Shown here: positions 1 through 12,733 of the stretch, one piece after another | How positions within the stretch are numbered: position 1 is the stretch's first letter | Layout: each line of letters opens with the position of its first letter | NCBI GenBank assembly: GCA_900660155.1 | Contig: CABFPE010000279.1 | Coordinates: forward strand, 416,094 to 480,093 | DNA length: 64,000 bases | From: Hofstenia miamia | Taxonomy: Eukaryota > Xenacoelomorpha > Acoela > Hofsteniidae | Direction of reading: 5' to 3' | Notes under the pieces: model-generated | Database searches by the model: none | What the model was told of the DNA's origin: nothing | Seen by the model: the letters and a program-made list of their open reading frames with translations, nothing else | Translations under genes and position numbers: made by a program

Positions 1-2160
1 ATATATATATATATATATCAGCATTTCACTTTTATTAAAATAATTGTAAAATTTTTTAAAATGTTTAAATTTCAATTTCAATTTTGATTGTTAAATTTAA
101 AGAATTACTGCATTAAGTGTTAATTTGTTCAATCTATCTCTTCTCTAAGAAAGAAGATATATTTTGAGAATTTTCAAGAATTTGGGCAATGAAATATTTG
201 TCACCCTTTACAGCGTCTGGTGTCCTTATATGTGAACAAACCGTTTTTCCACAATTTATTCCATTAGTACATTAAAATTTGGAAACCATTAAATATGAAT
301 ACTTCTCTTTGTGAACGTGCTCGAATGTAAAGTTGTACTAAAGTGTATTCTTGTTGCTGAAGAACTTGGAAAAAATTCACTATTTTTCATTGAAAATTTC
401 AATTAATTCAAAACGTTTTAAATTCTCTTTTTACCTAATGCTTCAATAATCAGCAAATTTTAAAAGATTACCGACCAGAGGAGATAATTCTCTATTTTGT
501 GGTGTTTTTAGATTTTAAATATCTTTATTAGTTCGTGAGTTTAAGCGCTTAAATATTTTTTGGGAACCCATGTCAGATTTTAAAAAATTCATAGTAGAAT
601 TAGAGTTAATCAACTCTGCATTGTTGGCTGATAAATAACTTCTAGCATATCAATTTTGTCTAAAGCAAATATGTCGCGATTCTGAGGAGTCTCTCTCACA
701 CACACATTGCGCTAATTCTATGATTGCTTAATTTATGCAAAAATTTTCAATGCCAATGCAAAAATTGCTAGTTATCATAAATTTTGGGAAATTTGTCAAA
801 ACTTATCACATTGAATATGCTTCCTGTTTTCATCATGATATCCATACTTCAAAGTCAATAAATATGTCAGGTTGATTAGCTGAAGGTCATATTTTCTTGT
901 CTCTCGTCCAGTCTTATTATTTTTCTTCGTTTTGTATACGTTATTATTCGTCTTATACAAATAATTGATATCGAAGAAACATTCTATATAGTTAGCTGTG
1001 GCTGTGTGCTGGTAGATGTTTGATAGTGTGTGATGGGTTGGTTTATATTATACCACTAATATGATTGTTGGGACTAATTTTGTATTGGTACCATTTCTTC
1101 TCCACAGAAAAATATATCTGTTCTGATCCATTAAGCAAATACAAAATCGGAACAAAAACTGAGCAAAACAACAGCTAATATCCTTTAGAGAATTACATTT
1201 GGCTTTTATTAAGCCTTTTTAGGGTATACATTTGGGTAAAGTAATGCACCTGGAAATGGATGAATATTTTAGTGTTCTGTATAACAATGAAATATTTCCT
1301 TGAACGATATTTACAAATGTTTAAATTTTTTTTTAAAAAATTGTGTATACTAATCAAACATATATTTATGGTGACATTTTTGTATTCGCCAATTTGATGT
1401 CAAAATTTCAATAAAGTATTAGATGCCAAACTTTCTAGATTGTCATATTTTTAATGTAGCTTGACGTGGGTTTTCATATTTCAAATATTTTTATAGTTAT
1501 AGTTAGGCATGCATTTCATGAAAATTTCTTTTTAAATCTGCATGACTATTGTATAAAAAACTTAGAGGAAAAATAGCATGTAAAATTCTCACTTACACCA
1601 ATGTATCCATACATGGTTTTCAATTATCCTTAATATAATATAAGTAGTCTTAAAATAGTAGTTTCATTAATCCTTAATATAATATAAGTAAGCTTAAAAT
1701 TGTAGTTGTATAAATCCATAATTCTATATCTAGTAACAACTACTAACCTGTGCATTTAAAATTTACAGAACGAGTAGTCTTGTTCACTGAGTACGAGTTT
1801 GACGATTTAGTAAACAACTCTTATCGAACGCATTTTTCATTAATTCTAATGTACTGAGTTGTCACTCCTGTTATCTATGAACTCTGTACACCTCTCTTTC
1901 AAGATTGAATAAGGTTTGCTTTCTTCAAGTTTAACAACACTACGTGGATTATCACATTAAGCATAACATTTATGATTTATAATAATTCTGCTTAAAATTC
2001 CGATTTAACTATTTGTTGTTCTTTCAAATCTCACATTGATGATCAATTATCAGTGAAGTTTAAACACTTACGGCTGACTTAGCTTGAAAATAACACTCTT
2101 GGTTATTAATTGTTTCTATTTTTAGAATAAACAGGTATTTAGCTAAACTATATGACAAGA
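1..2160. other. AT-rich non-coding stretch
   Basis: No coding region, RNA gene or transposon end is recognisable. It begins in a (TA)n run (1-18). It contains a short CA run near 698 and an imperfect tandem duplication at 1627-1714, where a segment starting TCCTTAATATAATATAAGTA recurs with a 44-base period. Confidence 0.6.
1627..1714. repeat. imperfect 44-bp tandem duplication
   Basis: TCCTTAATATAATATAAGTA occurs at 1627 and again at 1671, each followed by a similar AAGCTTAAAAT/AGTCTTAAAAT stretch. There are two copies with several mismatches. It looks like local slippage, and no function is visible. Confidence 0.6.
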
Positions 2161-2500
2161 TTGAAATGTCAATATCTCAGTTCCGGCGAAAGTGCCTACT
2201 TAAATCGAGCTTTCAGAAATACCTCCTTAAATATATATATTTATATATATATATATATATTAGGGCAAGGCGCCCTCTAACCAGGCCATGCAGCCGAAAT
2301 TATTCACTAAAACTTGAGGGCCTAAAATGCGAAAGTGCAAATTACGCTGTTTGTATTTATTGTAAAGCTAGGTACATATTTTTTGAGATATGACTTTGGT
2401 TTATTTATTATAGTTTCTTTAACTATCCAAGTTCTAATTAACAATTACTATAAATACAGTAAACAACTAAAACTATATTATAAACAAATGTAATACATAT

Positions 2501-3010
2501 TTAAGAGAATTTTGCCAGCTTTACAATTGATGATTTAGGACCTGTAGACGATTGAGATTTAGCATATTGCTTGAAGAAAATATTCGCGATTGTTCTTTTG
2601 ATGCTTTTCTTTATTGATATATCTTCACGCATTATTATGTGCAATTGATTGAGAAGAGAAACAAATCTGGTTCGGCAGAATTTTTCTTGTTCACAATTTA
2701 TGAAAAATGCATATGCATGAATAACAAATTTAAAGATGTTGTCACATGGATATGCCAAGCGCCCTCTGTTCATTTCCTGCCAAAATGAAGTGTATTTAGG
2801 TAATTCTAATTCTGGCAGCATATCAGTTTTTAATGTATGGTCTTTAAAGGCCAAATAGCCTGCTACATAAAACGTGCTCATCATCTCGTCTTCTGACAAT
2901 CTATCTACCAAATCTTCCAAAATATCTAACAGAGAAAGTTCATTGTTATCCCAAGGGCTAAAGCATAAGTTGCATGAATGGTTCGCATTCTTGCCAACAT
3001 CAAGTTCGAA
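2501..3010 (-). pseudogene. transposase-like C-terminal fragment (possibly P-element/THAP9-like)
   Basis: About 170 codons are open on the minus strand, from the single N at 3011 to a stop at 2501. The protein has the motif STFYVAGYLAFKD, then a segment FWQEMNRGRLAYPCDNIFKF, then a basic C-terminus. An aromatic-VAGY-hydrophobic motif followed by an aromatic/Gly/Arg-Gly-x-Leu-x-Tyr-Pro block is the general arrangement near the C-terminus of P-element/THAP9-type transposases. That is recalled from family knowledge, not from a search. The 5' part is missing: the reading frame meets the N and then the 131-bp array, so this is an end fragment joined to something else. The catalytic region is not present. 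It could instead belong to another transposon superfamily. That it is a former coding sequence is fairly sure; the family name is not. Confidence 0.45.
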
Positions 3011-3011
3011 N

Positions 3012-6000
3012 TCGCTGAAATCACCACAGTTATAATGAAAGTAGTCCAAATGCAAAAGTCAGCCATCATGCTCATATCCCAACGGGCTTGATATCGATGC
3101 TCCATGTCGCTTATATCCTGATAAAAACGTTCGCCTTGTTGCTCGCTGAAATCACCACAGTTATAATGAAAGTAGTCCAAATGCAAAAGTCAGCCATCAT
3201 GCTCATATCCCAACGGGCTTGATATCGATGCTCCATGTCGCTTATATCCTGATAAAAACGTTCGCCTTGTTGCTCGCTGAAATCACCACAGTTATAATGA
3301 AAGTAGTCCAAATGCAAAAGTCAGCCATCATGCTCATATCCCAACGGGCTTGATATCGATGCTCCATGTCGCTTATATCCTGATAAAAACGTTCGCCTTG
3401 TTGCTCGCTGAAATCACCACAGTTATAATGAAAGTAGTCCAAATGCAAAAGTCAGCCATCATGCTCATATCCCAACGGGCTTGATATCGATGCTCCATGT
3501 CGCTTATATCCTGATAAAAACGTTCGCCTTGTTGCTCGCTGAAATCACCACAGTTATAATGAAAGTAGTCCAAATGCAAAAGTCAGCCATCATGCTCATA
3601 TCCCAACGGGCTTGATATCGATGCTCCATGTCGCTTATATCCTGATAAAAACGTTCGCCTTGTTGCTCGCTGAAATCACCACAGTTATAATGAAAGTAGT
3701 CCAAATGCAAAAGTCAGCCATCATGCTCATATCCCAACGGGCTTGATATCGATGCTCCATGTCGCTTATATCCTGATAAAAACGTTCGCCTTGTTGCTCG
3801 CTGAAATCACCACAGTTATAATGAAAGTAGTCCAAATGCAAAAGTCAGCCATCATGCTCATATCCCAACGGGCTTGATATCGATGCTCCATGTCGCTTAT
3901 ATCCTGATAAAAACGTTCGCCTTGTTGCTCGCTGAAATCACCACAGTTATAATGAAAGTAGTCCAAATGCAAAAGTCAGCCATCATGCTCATATCCCAAC
4001 GGGCTTGATATCGATGCTCCATGTCGCTTATATCCTGATAAAAACGTTCGCCTTGTTGCTCGCTGAAATCACCACAGTTATAATGAAAGTAGTCCAAATG
4101 CAAAAGTCAGCCATCATGCTCATATCCCAACGGGCTTGATATCGATGCTCCATGTCGCTTATATCCTGATAAAAACGTTCGCCTTGTTGCTCGCTGAAAT
4201 CACCACAGTTATAATGAAAGTAGTCCAAATGCAAAAGTCAGCCATCATGCTCATATCCCAACGGGCTTGATATCGATGCTCCATGTCGCTTATATCCTGA
4301 TAAAAACGTTCGCCTTGTTGCTCGCTGAAATCACCACAGTTATAATGAAAGTAGTCCAAATGCAAAAGTCAGCCATCATGCTCATATCCCAACGGGCTTG
4401 ATATCGATGCTCCATGTCGCTTATATCCTGATAAAAACGTTCGCCTTGTTGCTCGCTGAAATCACCACAGTTATAATGAAAGTAGTCCAAATGCAAAAGT
4501 CAGCCATCATGCTCATATCCCAACGGGCTTGATATCGATGCTCCATGTCGCTTATATCCTGATAAAAACGTTCGCCTTGTTGCTCGCTGAAATCACCACA
4601 GTTATAATGAAAGTAGTCCAAATGCAAAAGTCAGCCATCATGCTCATATCCCAACGGGCTTGATATCGATGCTCCATGTCGCTTATATCCTGATAAAAAC
4701 GTTCGCCTTGTTGCTCGCTGAAATCACCACAGTTATAATGAAAGTAGTCCAAATGCAAAAGTCAGCCATCATGCTCATATCCCAACGGGCTTGATATCGA
4801 TGCTCCATGTCGCTTATATCCTGATAAAAACGTTCGCCTTGTTGCTCGCTGAAATCACCACAGTTATAATGAAAGTAGTCCAAATGCAAAAGTCAGCCAT
4901 CATGCTCATATCCCAACGGGCTTGATATCGATGCTCCATGTCGCTTATATCCTGATAAAAACGTTCGCCTTGTTGCTCGCTGAAATCACCACAGTTATAA
5001 TGAAAGTAGTCCAAATGCAAAAGTCAGCCATCATGCTCATATCCCAACGGGCTTGATATCGATGCTCCATGTCGCTTATATCCTGATAAAAACGTTCGCC
5101 TTGTTGCTCGCTGAAATCACCACAGTTATAATGAAAGTAGTCCAAATGCAAAAGTCAGCCATCATGCTCATATCCCAACGGGCTTGATATCGATGCTCCA
5201 TGTCGCTTATATCCTGATAAAAACGTTCGCCTTGTTGCTCGCTGAAATCACCACAGTTATAATGAAAGTAGTCCAAATGCAAAAGTCAGCCATCATGCTC
5301 ATATCCCAACGGGCTTGATATCGATGCTCCATGTCGCTTATATCCTGATAAAAACGTTCGCCTTGTTGCTCGCTGAAATCACCACAGTTATAATGAAAGT
5401 AGTCCAAATGCAAAAGTCAGCCATCATGCTCATATCCCAACGGGCTTGATATCGATGCTCCATGTCGCTTATATCCTGATAAAAACGTTCGCCTTGTTGC
5501 TCGCTGAAATCACCACAGTTATAATGAAAGTAGTCCAAATGCAAAAGTCAGCCATCATGCTCATATCCCAACGGGCTTGATATCGATGCTCCATGTCGCT
5601 TATATCCTGATAAAAACGTTCGCCTTGTTGCTCGCTGAAATCACCACAGTTATAATGAAAGTAGTCCAAATGCAAAAGTCAGCCATCATGCTCATATCCC
5701 AACGGGCTTGATATCGATGCTCCATGTCGCTTATATCCTGATAAAAACGTTCGCCTTGTTGCTCGCTGAAATCACCACAGTTATAATGAAAGTAGTCCAA
5801 ATGCAAAAGTCAGCCATCATGCTCATATCCCAACGGGCTTGATATCGATGCTCCATGTCGCTTATATCCTGATAAAAACGTTCGCCTTGTTGCTCGCTGA
5901 AATCACCACAGTTATAATGAAAGTAGTCCAAATGCAAAAGTCAGCCATCATGCTCATATCCCAACGGGCTTGATATCGATGCTCCATGTCGCTTATATCC

Positions 6001-8162
6001 TGATAAAAACGTTCGCCTTGTTGCTCGCTGAAATCACCACAGTTATAATGAAAGTAGTCCAAATGCAAAAGTCAGCCATCATGCTCATATCCCAACGGGC
6101 TTGATATCGATGCTCCATGTCGCTTATATCCTGATAAAAACGTTCGCCTTGTTGCTCGCTGAAATCACCACAGTTATAATGAAAGTAGTCCAAATGCAAA
6201 AGTCAGCCATCATGCTCATATCCCAACGGGCTTGATATCGATGCTCCATGTCGCTTATATCCTGATAAAAACGTTCGCCTTGTTGCTCGCTGAAATCACC
6301 ACAGTTATAATGAAAGTAGTCCAAATGCAAAAGTCAGCCATCATGCTCATATCCCAACGGGCTTGATATCGATGCTCCATGTCGCTTATATCCTGATAAA
6401 AACGTTCGCCTTGTTGCTCGCTGAAATCACCACAGTTATAATGAAAGTAGTCCAAATGCAAAAGTCAGCCATCATGCTCATATCCCAACGGGCTTGATAT
6501 CGATGCTCCATGTCGCTTATATCCTGATAAAAACGTTCGCCTTGTTGCTCGCTGAAATCACCACAGTTATAATGAAAGTAGTCCAAATGCAAAAGTCAGC
6601 CATCATGCTCATATCCCAACGGGCTTGATATCGATGCTCCATGTCGCTTATATCCTGATAAAAACGTTCGCCTTGTTGCTCGCTGAAATCACCACAGTTA
6701 TAATGAAAGTAGTCCAAATGCAAAAGTCAGCCATCATGCTCATATCCCAACGGGCTTGATATCGATGCTCCATGTCGCTTATATCCTGATAAAAACGTTC
6801 GCCTTGTTGCTCGCTGAAATCACCACAGTTATAATGAAAGTAGTCCAAATGCAAAAGTCAGCCATCATGCTCATATCCCAACGGGCTTGATATCGATGCT
6901 CCATGTCGCTTATATCCTGATAAAAACGTTCGCCTTGTTGCTCGCTGAAATCACCACAGTTATAATGAAAGTAGTCCAAATGCAAAAGTCAGCCATCATG
7001 CTCATATCCCAACGGGCTTGATATCGATGCTCCATGTCGCTTATATCCTGATAAAAACGTTCGCCTTGTTGCTCGCTGAAATCACCACAGTTATAATGAA
7101 AGTAGTCCAAATGCAAAAGTCAGCCATCATGCTCATATCCCAACGGGCTTGATATCGATGCTCCATGTCGCTTATATCCTGATAAAAACGTTCGCCTTGT
7201 TGCTCGCTGAAATCACCACAGTTATAATGAAAGTAGTCCAAATGCAAAAGTCAGCCATCATGCTCATATCCCAACGGGCTTGATATCGATGCTCCATGTC
7301 GCTTATATCCTGATAAAAACGTTCGCCTTGTTGCTCGCTGAAATCACCACAGTTATAATGAAAGTAGTCCAAATGCAAAAGTCAGCCATCATGCTCATAT
7401 CCCAACGGGCTTGATATCGATGCTCCATGTCGCTTATATCCTGATAAAAACGTTCGCCTTGTTGCTCGCTGAAATCACCACAGTTATAATGAAAGTAGTC
7501 CAAATGCAAAAGTCAGCCATCATGCTCATATCCCAACGGGCTTGATATCGATGCTCCATGTCGCTTATATCCTGATAAAAACGTTCGCCTTGTTGCTCGC
7601 TGAAATCACCACAGTTATAATGAAAGTAGTCCAAATGCAAAAGTCAGCCATCATGCTCATATCCCAACGGGCTTGATATCGATGCTCCATGTCGCTTATA
7701 TCCTGATAAAAACGTTCGCCTTGTTGCTCGCTGAAATCACCACAGTTATAATGAAAGTAGTCCAAATGCAAAAGTCAGCCATCATGCTCATATCCCAACG
7801 GGCTTGATATCGATGCTCCATGTCGCTTATATCCTGATAAAAACGTTCGCCTTGTTGCTCGCTGAAATCACCACAGTTATAATGAAAGTAGTCCAAATGC
7901 AAAAGTCAGCCATCATGCTCATATCCCAACGGGCTTGATATCGATGCTCCATGTCGCTTATATCCTGATAAAAACGTTCGCCTTGTTGCTCGCTGAAATC
8001 ACCACAGTTATAATGAAAGTAGTCCAAATGCAAAAGTCAGCCATCATGCTCATATCCCAACGGGCTTGATATCGATGCTCCATGTCGCTTATATCCTGAT
8101 GAAAACGTTCGCCTTGTTGCTCGCTGAAATCACCACAGTTATAATGAAAGTAGTCCAAATGC
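3012..8162. repeat. tandem array of a 131-bp unit, about 39 copies
   Basis: The unit runs from TCGCTGAAATCACCACAG through AAATGCAAAAGTCAGCC to CGTTCGCCTTGTTGC and repeats with an exact 131-base period for 5151 bases. All copies I compared are identical except the rightmost, which has GATGAAAACG where the others have GATAAAAACG. Every copy reads, on the minus strand, as a piece of a transposon-like protein (HLDYFHYNCGDFSEQQGERF, then DISDMEHRYQARWDMSMMAD). Because 131 is not a multiple of three, each copy then runs into the next in a different frame and stops after 68 codons. The right end passes into unique coding sequence of the same protein at 8163. The left end meets a single N at 3011. 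There are no spacers, so this is not a CRISPR. It is either a very young satellite grown from a coding fragment or an assembly loop. Confidence 0.95.
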
Positions 8163-8640
8163 GAATGCAAAAATTGCATTTTGATACTCATTTGACATCC
8201 GAGCTTCTTCATACTGTCAAGAAGATCACTCACAATCTGCTCATAATCAAATGAGCGGTGATTTCCCAAAAAGTTAGTGACTAGAAGTTTGAATGCCGAC
8301 CACACGCTTTTCTCATGATACAATAAAAATTTGTCAAACTCAGAATCTTTCATAAGATCACGAATTTGGAGTCCAAAGAATGCACCTGCCTTGATTTTTG
8401 CATCGCTTAGTTGCGGAAAATGTTCAACAAAATATCTTGCACAAAAAATGGATATTTTGTGTATCCTCCTAGCCTACCAAGGACGATAGAGTTAACTTTA
8501 AGATCACTACACATCAGCCAGTCATGGTCTTTGTATTTGATGAAAAGAATGAGAAATTTCATGTTGTATGTCTCCAACATTTGTACCAATTATCCAATGG
8601 AAATAGATGCAAGTTTGTTGCCATTTATATCTTTATAAAA
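8163..8640 (-). pseudogene. broken transposon-like gene of an uncharacterised metazoan family
   Basis: Read on the minus strand from 8640, the codons give YKDINGNKLASISIG, then DWLMCSDLKV and LGGYTKYPF. The frame then shifts into HFPQLSDAKIKAGAFFGLQ, MKDSEFDKFLLYHEKSVWSAF, VTNFLGNHRSFDYEQIV and LGCQMSIKMQFLHSHLDYF, and continues into the array as GERFHQDISDMEHRYQARWD. This order matches, from memory, a widespread uncharacterised protein family in arthropods and cnidarians with the hallmarks CGDLKV, GGYTKYPCFLC, FLGN, FLHSHLDFFP and GERFHQDI. Relative to that family a central block of roughly 90 residues after TKYPF is absent and the frame changes there. One in-frame stop also lies near 8590. 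The function of the family is unknown to me. Its high copy number in genomes suggests it is carried by a transposon. Confidence 0.7.
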
Positions 8641-10479
8641 TCATTTCTGTTTATAACATTTATGATTTGAAATGTTCCCACATTTCACTACTTTTAGAAC
8701 TGATGTATAGCTATTAATAAAATTGCAAATTCATTGTTATATGAGGTAATTTGTTTTGTAATGCTCTCTTGGAATAGTCGCCAGGTGAGCATTGGGGGTG
8801 TGATTGCAGCCAAATCACTCCCTTCTTACGCCCCTGCTGGCATGTTGCGATGTAGTGAGAATTTAGGTGAAATGATAAAATGCAAAATCTTAATCTCTTC
8901 ATTTTTCCAAATCCTGACCCGATGACCAAAATCTGAGTTTAGTTTCGAAGTTTGCGTACCCAAAATTATCTAAAAAGTTGCATTTCACTAAGTCCACAAT
9001 TTTTATGCAGACCACTGTAACCATTGAAAAATGGTCAATGCAACTAGATCGGCAAGAGGTGCATTGACGATTAGTATTATCAACTAAGGCATATTTTTCC
9101 TCCAACAAGAGAGGGACGAGTAGATCTACGAGCATCGTCGAAATGGTTTATACCACTCACAAGAGCAAAAATATCAAATAATGCATTTATATTGAAAAAA
9201 AGCAATAGTCGAACAGTTTTCTCTAAGGATTGCACCCCAAATACAATGGTTGATAGTAAGTGAACTTCTTTTTTGAATCATTGTGAATGTGTACATAATC
9301 TGACACATAAATTTAAAGAAATACAGTAGTTACCAAAAATATTCGAAATTTTCCTGTAATCAACAATACCTTAAAATATTTCTAAGCAGATACAAGATTA
9401 TATAATAATAATTAACCACCGTCAATAAAGCATACAATGTATTAAATTTTTGCGTTTAAGTAATTTAAGTTTTAGGTTTATTCAGTAATTGATGTGGCAT
9501 CCAATGTTTTTAATAACTTCCAGACATCACTTTTGCATACCACAGATAAATTTTTGTAAGATTTCACTGGCTATTTCATTCCCTAAGTTTCCTTAATTCT
9601 TCATTTAATTAGGGTTAGAGCTTGGGTTAGGCATTTCTTAATCTGGCTTCCTTATGCATTTGGGTCAAGGTTTTCTTTGCAGCCATTCTTCTATCAAAGT
9701 AAATTGCATTTAAATTTTATCTTACTGTGCTTGCGCTGACTATATTGTTTAGCTTATTTTTCTAAATTAGGTTTTAGATTCTTGATAAACAATTTTTTCA
9801 ATTTATTCTCTCTCATTTGAAATAGGAATTTGGCCTGTTCCCATTTTCTAACTGTGCCCTCCCTCATTTTTACTCTTTTCACAAATGATGCAATTGTAAT
9901 AAGCATTTTTTATGTGTTTTACGATGCGTTTTAATTTTATTTTACTTTTCATTGACTTCTGATTTCCTTTTCTGTAGAACTGTAAGATTTTTGCTTTATT
10001 TACAAATTAAGCATTAGAAGGACCAGAAAGGTTCAATAAAGTTGCGAGAAGCAGATCAATATTCTTTGTAATTAAAAATACGATTTTTGGACATAGTTTA
10101 CAAAGTATGATGGCCTTTTAAAAAAAGGTATATAGAGGCGAAATGTAATTAAACTAGGACGTGTTAACAAAAAGATACATGGCTAAGAACTTTTTAATAC
10201 TTCAAGAACATTTGTGTTGAGGTAATAAATTGCAGGGAACCTTATTTGAAACATTTGCAAGGTGTAATCTGATGTGGCGTGGAAGGCAAAATTCCATAAA
10301 TGAATAGGTGTACTTATTGAATAATTTATAAAGTTATTAAAAATTTAGTAACTATATATTGTGAATAACTCTAATACACACTAAAATGCAATATACATTA
10401 ACAAATGTTTTTTCTCAGTTCCATTGGTTGGTGACAAAAGTTTCTTAAAAATGGAGCAGTCTTAAATAAGACGCTTTTC
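8641..10479. other. non-coding stretch, nothing recognised
   Basis: Two overlapping antisense open frames around 8714-9135 show no family resemblance and no splice context. The segment 9639-9933 reappears at 11094-11388, which is treated as an assembly effect. No RNA gene or transposon end was recognised. Confidence 0.5.
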
Positions 10480-11470
10480 CTGGAGGAAGCGTTTCGTTGA
10501 ATTTTTCAAGGTTGGGGTTACCTTACTAGTTGACAGACTGAACAGTGGATGAAATCAAGATCCGAGTCTAATAGGGATCGGCCGTTAGAATCCTCTGGGG
10601 CTCTTGGCTGTTTTGAGACTGATTAGCTGAGTGAAGCCGAAGGAGGACGTAGTTCAGTTAAGAGGGTTGCTCTTCTCCTGATTTGGCTGTCGAAGGCTAC
10701 TAACAGTAGTAATTTAGTTTAAAAACCAAAAAACTACTGTAGCACAGAAAAGCTGCTGCACTGCACACCAAACACTTGCCCTTAGCCCATCTCATATGCC
10801 AGAAGAAAGAACTATCCCTGACATGACTGCCCTATGAGACAGACTCATAGCTCAAGAACCTCGGCAGTATTTTTAGCACAATTTCCAGTACCCGTCATCC
10901 AGTCATTGCAGACAGGCTTCACGACGTCACTGCTCCCATGTGCGCAAACTACACAAAGCAGTACTTTCGTCTATACCATTGCCTAATGTCCTCTATAGGT
11001 CCGGAACTCCGTATAGTGATGTGCCCTCTAATACATTGACCGTACCCAGGAACCGCCGAGTAGAGGCTGCCATTCTAAGAAAGCTTATACGCNTAATCTG
11101 GCTTCCTTATGCATTTGGGTCAAGGTTTTCTTTGCAGCCATTCTTCTATGAAAGTAAATTGCATTTAAATTTTATCTTACTGTGCTTGCGCTGACTATAT
11201 TGTTTAGCTTATTTTTCTAAATTAGGTTTTAGATTCTTGATAAACAATTTTTTCAATTTATTCTCTCTCATTTGAAATAGGAATTTGGCCTGTTCCCATT
11301 TTCTAACTGTGCCCTCCCTCATTTTTACTCTTTTCACAAATGATGCAATTGTAATAAGCATTTTTTATGTGTTTTACGATGCGTTTTANCATTGACCGTA
11401 CCCAGGAACCGCCGAGTAGAGGCTGCCATTCTAAGAAAGCTTATACGCACTGCTCTTTAGATTCCCTTTC
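10480..11470. other. GC-richer unidentified segment containing two assembly joins
   Basis: This block (roughly 10480-11092 and 11390-11470) is noticeably richer in G and C than its surroundings and looks like an old repeat or inserted element. No open frame of useful length is seen; the 84-codon frame crossing 11093 is created by the N join. The chunk 11094-11388 copies 9639-9933, and 11390-11448 copies 11034-11092. The true local sequence probably runs straight from 11092 to 11449. Confidence 0.55.
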
Positions 11471-12733
11471 AGAGGTTTATCTCATTAGACCACATACGTT
11501 CACAAACTAGAATGTCAATGTAATTTAATTTAGAACATCAATCTTCCCTTAAGTTTCAGATAAATGATCTCCAAAATAATCACAATATTTATTACACTTA
11601 ACAATGATCAATGATTAAGATATTAACATACTAGAAATTTGACGAATTATTTTGAAAATTTTGAATTTCATATTTTGAAGATAATTCTTATTGCATTAAA
11701 GTTAATTAATGTTTTAAGTAATCAAATGTTTTTAAAATATTAAGTAGTTCTGCTGATTTGGTTCAGTCGGATATATGTTATCTTAAGACTTGAACATGAA
11801 GCAGGACACAGTTAAATTTGTAATAACTAAGAAATCCGAATAGTTGAACATATAGATTTAGGAAAGTTTATTGTACCCATCTCAAATTGTAGCTATATGC
11901 ATAAAATAAGATGCATATCTTTTAATATCTCATAGGTTATTTTTGTTTCTGAGAAGAAATAGTTCATTCTCACAGTCTTTGGTACAAAAATATATATTTT
12001 AGAAGCGCTATATATATATGCATCACCAACTTGAATGTTGATCGAATGCAATGAAAAATTTAATATGTTTCAAAAGCGCATTATATTATAATCTAAAGAT
12101 CAAATTAATACGAAAATATATTAAATATCATTTTACAAAAATATTCTTGAAAACTATCCTCATACTTGAAGAGTGTTAGTGAGATGACTATTAAAAAATG
12201 GTAGAATGTTAGTTGTGATATCGTCTAGAGTTGAAGAAATTGCTTCATGAAATTTTCGTCATTAGCATAACCTGTACGCTGCATAGTATTGATATGTAAC
12301 ACTCAGATTAAGTCAAGATGGTAGACAGGTACACCCAATTATTCACAATCTAATATAGTCAGTGTAATAATATTTTCTGGTCGTGTTATATTGCAATATA
12401 CTACAGGTATATACGAAAAAAAAATAATCCACGAATACAGTTTTAATTGTTCAATTCCTAAATATAAGCTCCTTACATTTTTAAACCCCAATTTTTAGAA
12501 AATATAATTTGACGTGAATCAAGTAATTTTTCAAAGCTACAACATCAGTAAACTACTTAATTTCGAGAGTTTTTAAGCTTATCGTTATTACTTTTAAGAA
12601 AGGATTCAAAACTTGCTGCAAAACGATTTTCATGTCTTAATATTAATCATTCATTCATATGCTGTATAAAATGTCGATTTACCAATTGTTATGGCAAAGT
12701 TTTCTATTTTTCATTTCTTTTCTCCAATTTATG
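11471..12733. other. AT-rich non-coding stretch
   Basis: No coding, RNA or mobile-element signal is visible. It ends where the 3' tail of the LINE at 12734 begins. Confidence 0.5.

Noticed and set aside
3111-8033. Dozens of identical 68-codon minus-strand open frames
   Set aside because: They are one repeated unit read into its neighbour in a shifted frame. They are not separate genes.
3012-8162. CRISPR-like regular repeats
   Set aside because: Units are contiguous and identical with no unique spacers, and the window is from an animal genome.
10940-11194. 84-codon frame crossing the N at 11093
   Set aside because: It is formed by an artificial join between two contig pieces.
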